64,000 nucleotides of DNA from Scylla paramamosain (Eukaryota > Arthropoda > Malacostraca > Decapoda > Portunidae), in contig NC_087156.1 of the NCBI RefSeq assembly GCF_035594125.1, positions 21,169,497-21,233,496 of the forward strand. The letters are read 5' to 3'. The position numbers and the translations under genes are program-made. This document shows positions 61,790 to 64,000 of this stretch, piece by piece. Numbering within the stretch: position 1 is the stretch's first letter; each line of letters opens with the position of its first letter. A model generated the notes under the pieces. The model did not search any database. It was not told the DNA's origin and saw only the letters and a list, made by a program, of their open reading frames with translations.

Positions 61790-64000
61790 TTTTGAATTTT
61801 TCACCACCTGGCTGTGACTACAGAGTTATTCTCAAATTAAATTTATCTGGGGTGTATACCTCTCACCTAACTCCTCTAACTATAAAAAAATTCTTCGACT
61901 AATTAATTTCCAAATTGGAGCTCATTCTGACTTCCCTTTTGCAGAGACATCTCCATTCTTGGAGACTTAAATGTTCACCACCAGCTTTGGCTTTTCTCTT
62001 CCTTCACTGACCATCCTGGTGAACTAGCCTTTAATGTTGTTATCCTCCACAATCTTGTCCTATTGGTCCAGTCCCTCCTCAGGACCTCCCAAAGTAGAGG
62101 TGCCTTTGGTGTTTTGCCTCTGCTAATTAGGGGATACTATTATTCTGATTTTTTTTGGAATGACTACTGCTTCTGTGTCAGAGACCTGTCTATGTGTGCT
62201 GAGCACATAACAGAGCTGAAAGTGTCTGACATGGTGGCATACATTCTTCACTCTTTCTCTCGACCTAAACCTTCTGAACATGTGTCATAACATAGTCTTT
62301 TCTTGTGCTATACATAATAGAGGGGTACTTGAGCCTTCCATCACCTGAATCTCATGCACTTCATACTTCTGCCTGGAATCGTGCCATGTCTGTTCTCCAA
62401 CCAGCCAAAAACTCTTTCATTAATAGAAGGTCTCAAAATCTTTGAAGATCTGATTCTCCTTGTGATTTCTGGCACCTAGCCAAAAACATCTCCAATAACT
62501 TTGCTTCTTCACCTTTCCTTCTGTTATTTCAATCAGATGGCATCACTGCTATCTCCTCTATTTCTGCAGCTGAACTCTCTGCTCAAACCTTTGCTAAAAA
62601 CTATAACTTGGATGTTCCTCCCTGTCCTCCACCCACCGATTACTTTAGGCTATCCATTAAGATACTTCCCAGTGATGTTTTCATTGCTGTTGCTGGCCTT
62701 AACCTTCAGAAGGCTTATGGTCCTGATGGGGTTCCTCCTGTTCTCTGAAACTGTGCCTTCGTACTTGCATCCTGCCTTGTCAAACTCTTCCAACTCTGTC
62801 CATCAACATCTACCTTTCCTTGTTGCTGGAAGTTTGTCTACATTTAACCTGTAAAAAAAAAAAAAGGGTGACTTCCTAAAAAGGGTGACTTCCAATCTCT
62901 CAAACTACTGTCCTATTGCTTTAATTTCCTGTCTCTGTAAAGTTTTTTTTATCTATCCTCAACAGGAAGATTCTTAAACAACTATCACTTTACAACCTAT
63001 CAGATCACCAGTATGGGTTCTGTTGAGGACACTCCACTGGTGATCTGTCTTTCCTCACTGAGTCTTGGTCATCCTCTTTTAGAGATTTTGGTGAAACTTT
63101 TGCTTTTGCCTTAGACATATTGAAAGCTTTTGATAAAGTCTGGCTCAAAGCTTTGATCTCCAAACTACCCTCTATAGCTTCTATCCCTCTCTCTGTAACT
63201 TCATCTCAAGTTTCCTTTCTGACTATTCTGTTGCTGCTTCATCTTAAGTTTCCTTTCTGACCATTTTATTGCTACTGTGGTAGATGGTCACTATTTGTCT
63301 CCTAAATCTATTAACAGTGGTGTTCCTCAGGATTCTGTCCTGTCACCTCCTCTTTTCCTATTATTCATCAAAGATCTTCTAAACTAAACTTCTTGTCCTA
63401 TCCACTCCTGTGCTGATACCACCCTGCACTTTTCCATGTCTTTTTGTAGACGCCCAAACCTTCAGGAAGTAAACAGCTCGCACAGGGAAGCCACAGAATG
63501 CCTGACTTCTGATCTCTCTAAGATTTCTGATTGGGGCAGAGCAAATTCAGTATTGTTCAGTGCCTCTAAAACTCAATTCCTCCATCTACCAACTCAACAC
63601 AAACTTCCAGATAAGGATCCCCTCTTCTTCAACGACATTCAAGTGTCCCCTTCTTCTACACTGAACATCCTTGGTTTCTCTTTTACTCATAATCTTAACT
63701 GGAAACTTCACATCTCATCTCTAGCCAAAACAGTCTCTAGCCAAAATAACTTCTATAAAGTTAGGTATTCTGAATCATCTTTGCCAGTTTTCTCATCACC
63801 CAGCTGCTAACTCTGTATAGGGGCCTTAACATTCCATATATGGAATATGCTTCATATGTATAGGGGGTTCCACTTATACTACTCTTTTTAGACATGGTGG
63901 TATCAAAAGCTTTTTGTTTTATTAACTCCTCTTTATCTGACTGTCTTCAGCCCCTTTCTCATTGTCACAGTGTTGCATCTCTTGCTGTCTTCTACTGCTA
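61790..64000 (+). mobile_element. LINE family A, copy A6, degenerate, runs off the window end
   Basis: Reads the same order as copy A5 in broken frames: YLSPNSSNYKKI-like and a degraded GDFN segment at ~61960, FFWNDYCFCVRDLSMCAEHI at ~62150, [26 protein letters not shown]-like at ~62500, LQKAYGPDGVPP-like at ~62705, SGVPQDSVLS at ~63315, RPNLQEVNSSHREATECLTS and DLSKISDWGRAN at ~63500, and [20 protein letters not shown] at ~63665. Stops and frameshifts are frequent. The 3' end is beyond the window. Confidence 0.82.

Overview
This is a eukaryotic, intron-rich, AT-rich window packed with long dinucleotide microsatellites ((CT)n, (CA)n, (TA)n tracts of 50-260 bp) and with degraded LINEs and DNA transposons. 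Protein-coding exons are short, with GT-AG introns. The repeat landscape (very long microsatellites, several LINE families, Tigger/Tc1/mariner relatives) and protein similarity recalled from the families suggest an arthropod, most likely a decapod crustacean, possibly a crab. That taxonomic call is inference.

Three host genes can be supported. (1) Bases ~414-16167, + strand: the 3' two-fifths of RPTOR/Raptor, the mTORC1 scaffold. It covers the linker and the whole C-terminal WD40 propeller up to the stop codon. The first ~900 residues lie upstream of the window. All six junctions joining exons 899 to 15975 keep the reading frame. (2) Bases 23488-~25258, - strand: a two-exon gene for a 457-residue protein with five C2H2 zinc fingers and a TATA box. 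(3) Bases ~26950-~48226, + strand: a complete YTHDC1 (YT521-B) orthologue, the nuclear m6A reader, with nine supported coding exons, an intact aromatic cage and an uncertain C-terminus. The zinc-finger gene and YTHDC1 are divergently arranged, about 1.7 kb apart.

The rest is introns and intergenic DNA colonised by mobile elements. LINE family A (APE-type, poly-A tailed) has six copies, at 1.3-3.9, 25.5-26.3, 29.8-31.1, 31.2-32.3, 56.6-59.6 and 61.8-64.0 kb. LINE family B (CR1/L2-like, ending in (CA)n) has five pieces, at 4.6-7.35, 15.4-15.6, 22.4-22.9, 36.97-39.7 and 39.7-41.6 kb. Each B piece lies between (CA)n tracts of the same strand sense. An RTE-like LINE family C lies at 34.0-35.7 kb. 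DNA transposons include a Tigger deletion derivative nested in a LINE (1763-2528), a dead Tc1 element nested in another LINE (37971-39375), a mariner remnant inside (TA)n (32413-32635), three Tigger-like short elements, and a foldback made of transposase-coding sequence (14.27-14.57 kb). Two minisatellites (29-bp unit near 53.1 kb, 32-bp unit near 61.3 kb) make long non-protein ORFs. The stretches 49.3-56.1 and 59.7-60.9 kb hold no gene that I can recognise.

The genes are not an operon and share no evident pathway. Raptor acts in nutrient/TOR signalling, YTHDC1 in nuclear m6A-dependent RNA processing, and the zinc-finger protein is presumably a DNA-binding regulator. I found no wholly new biological system. 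The most unusual signals are the (CA)n-bounded LINE family and several near-perfect inverted duplications of transposon coding sequence.
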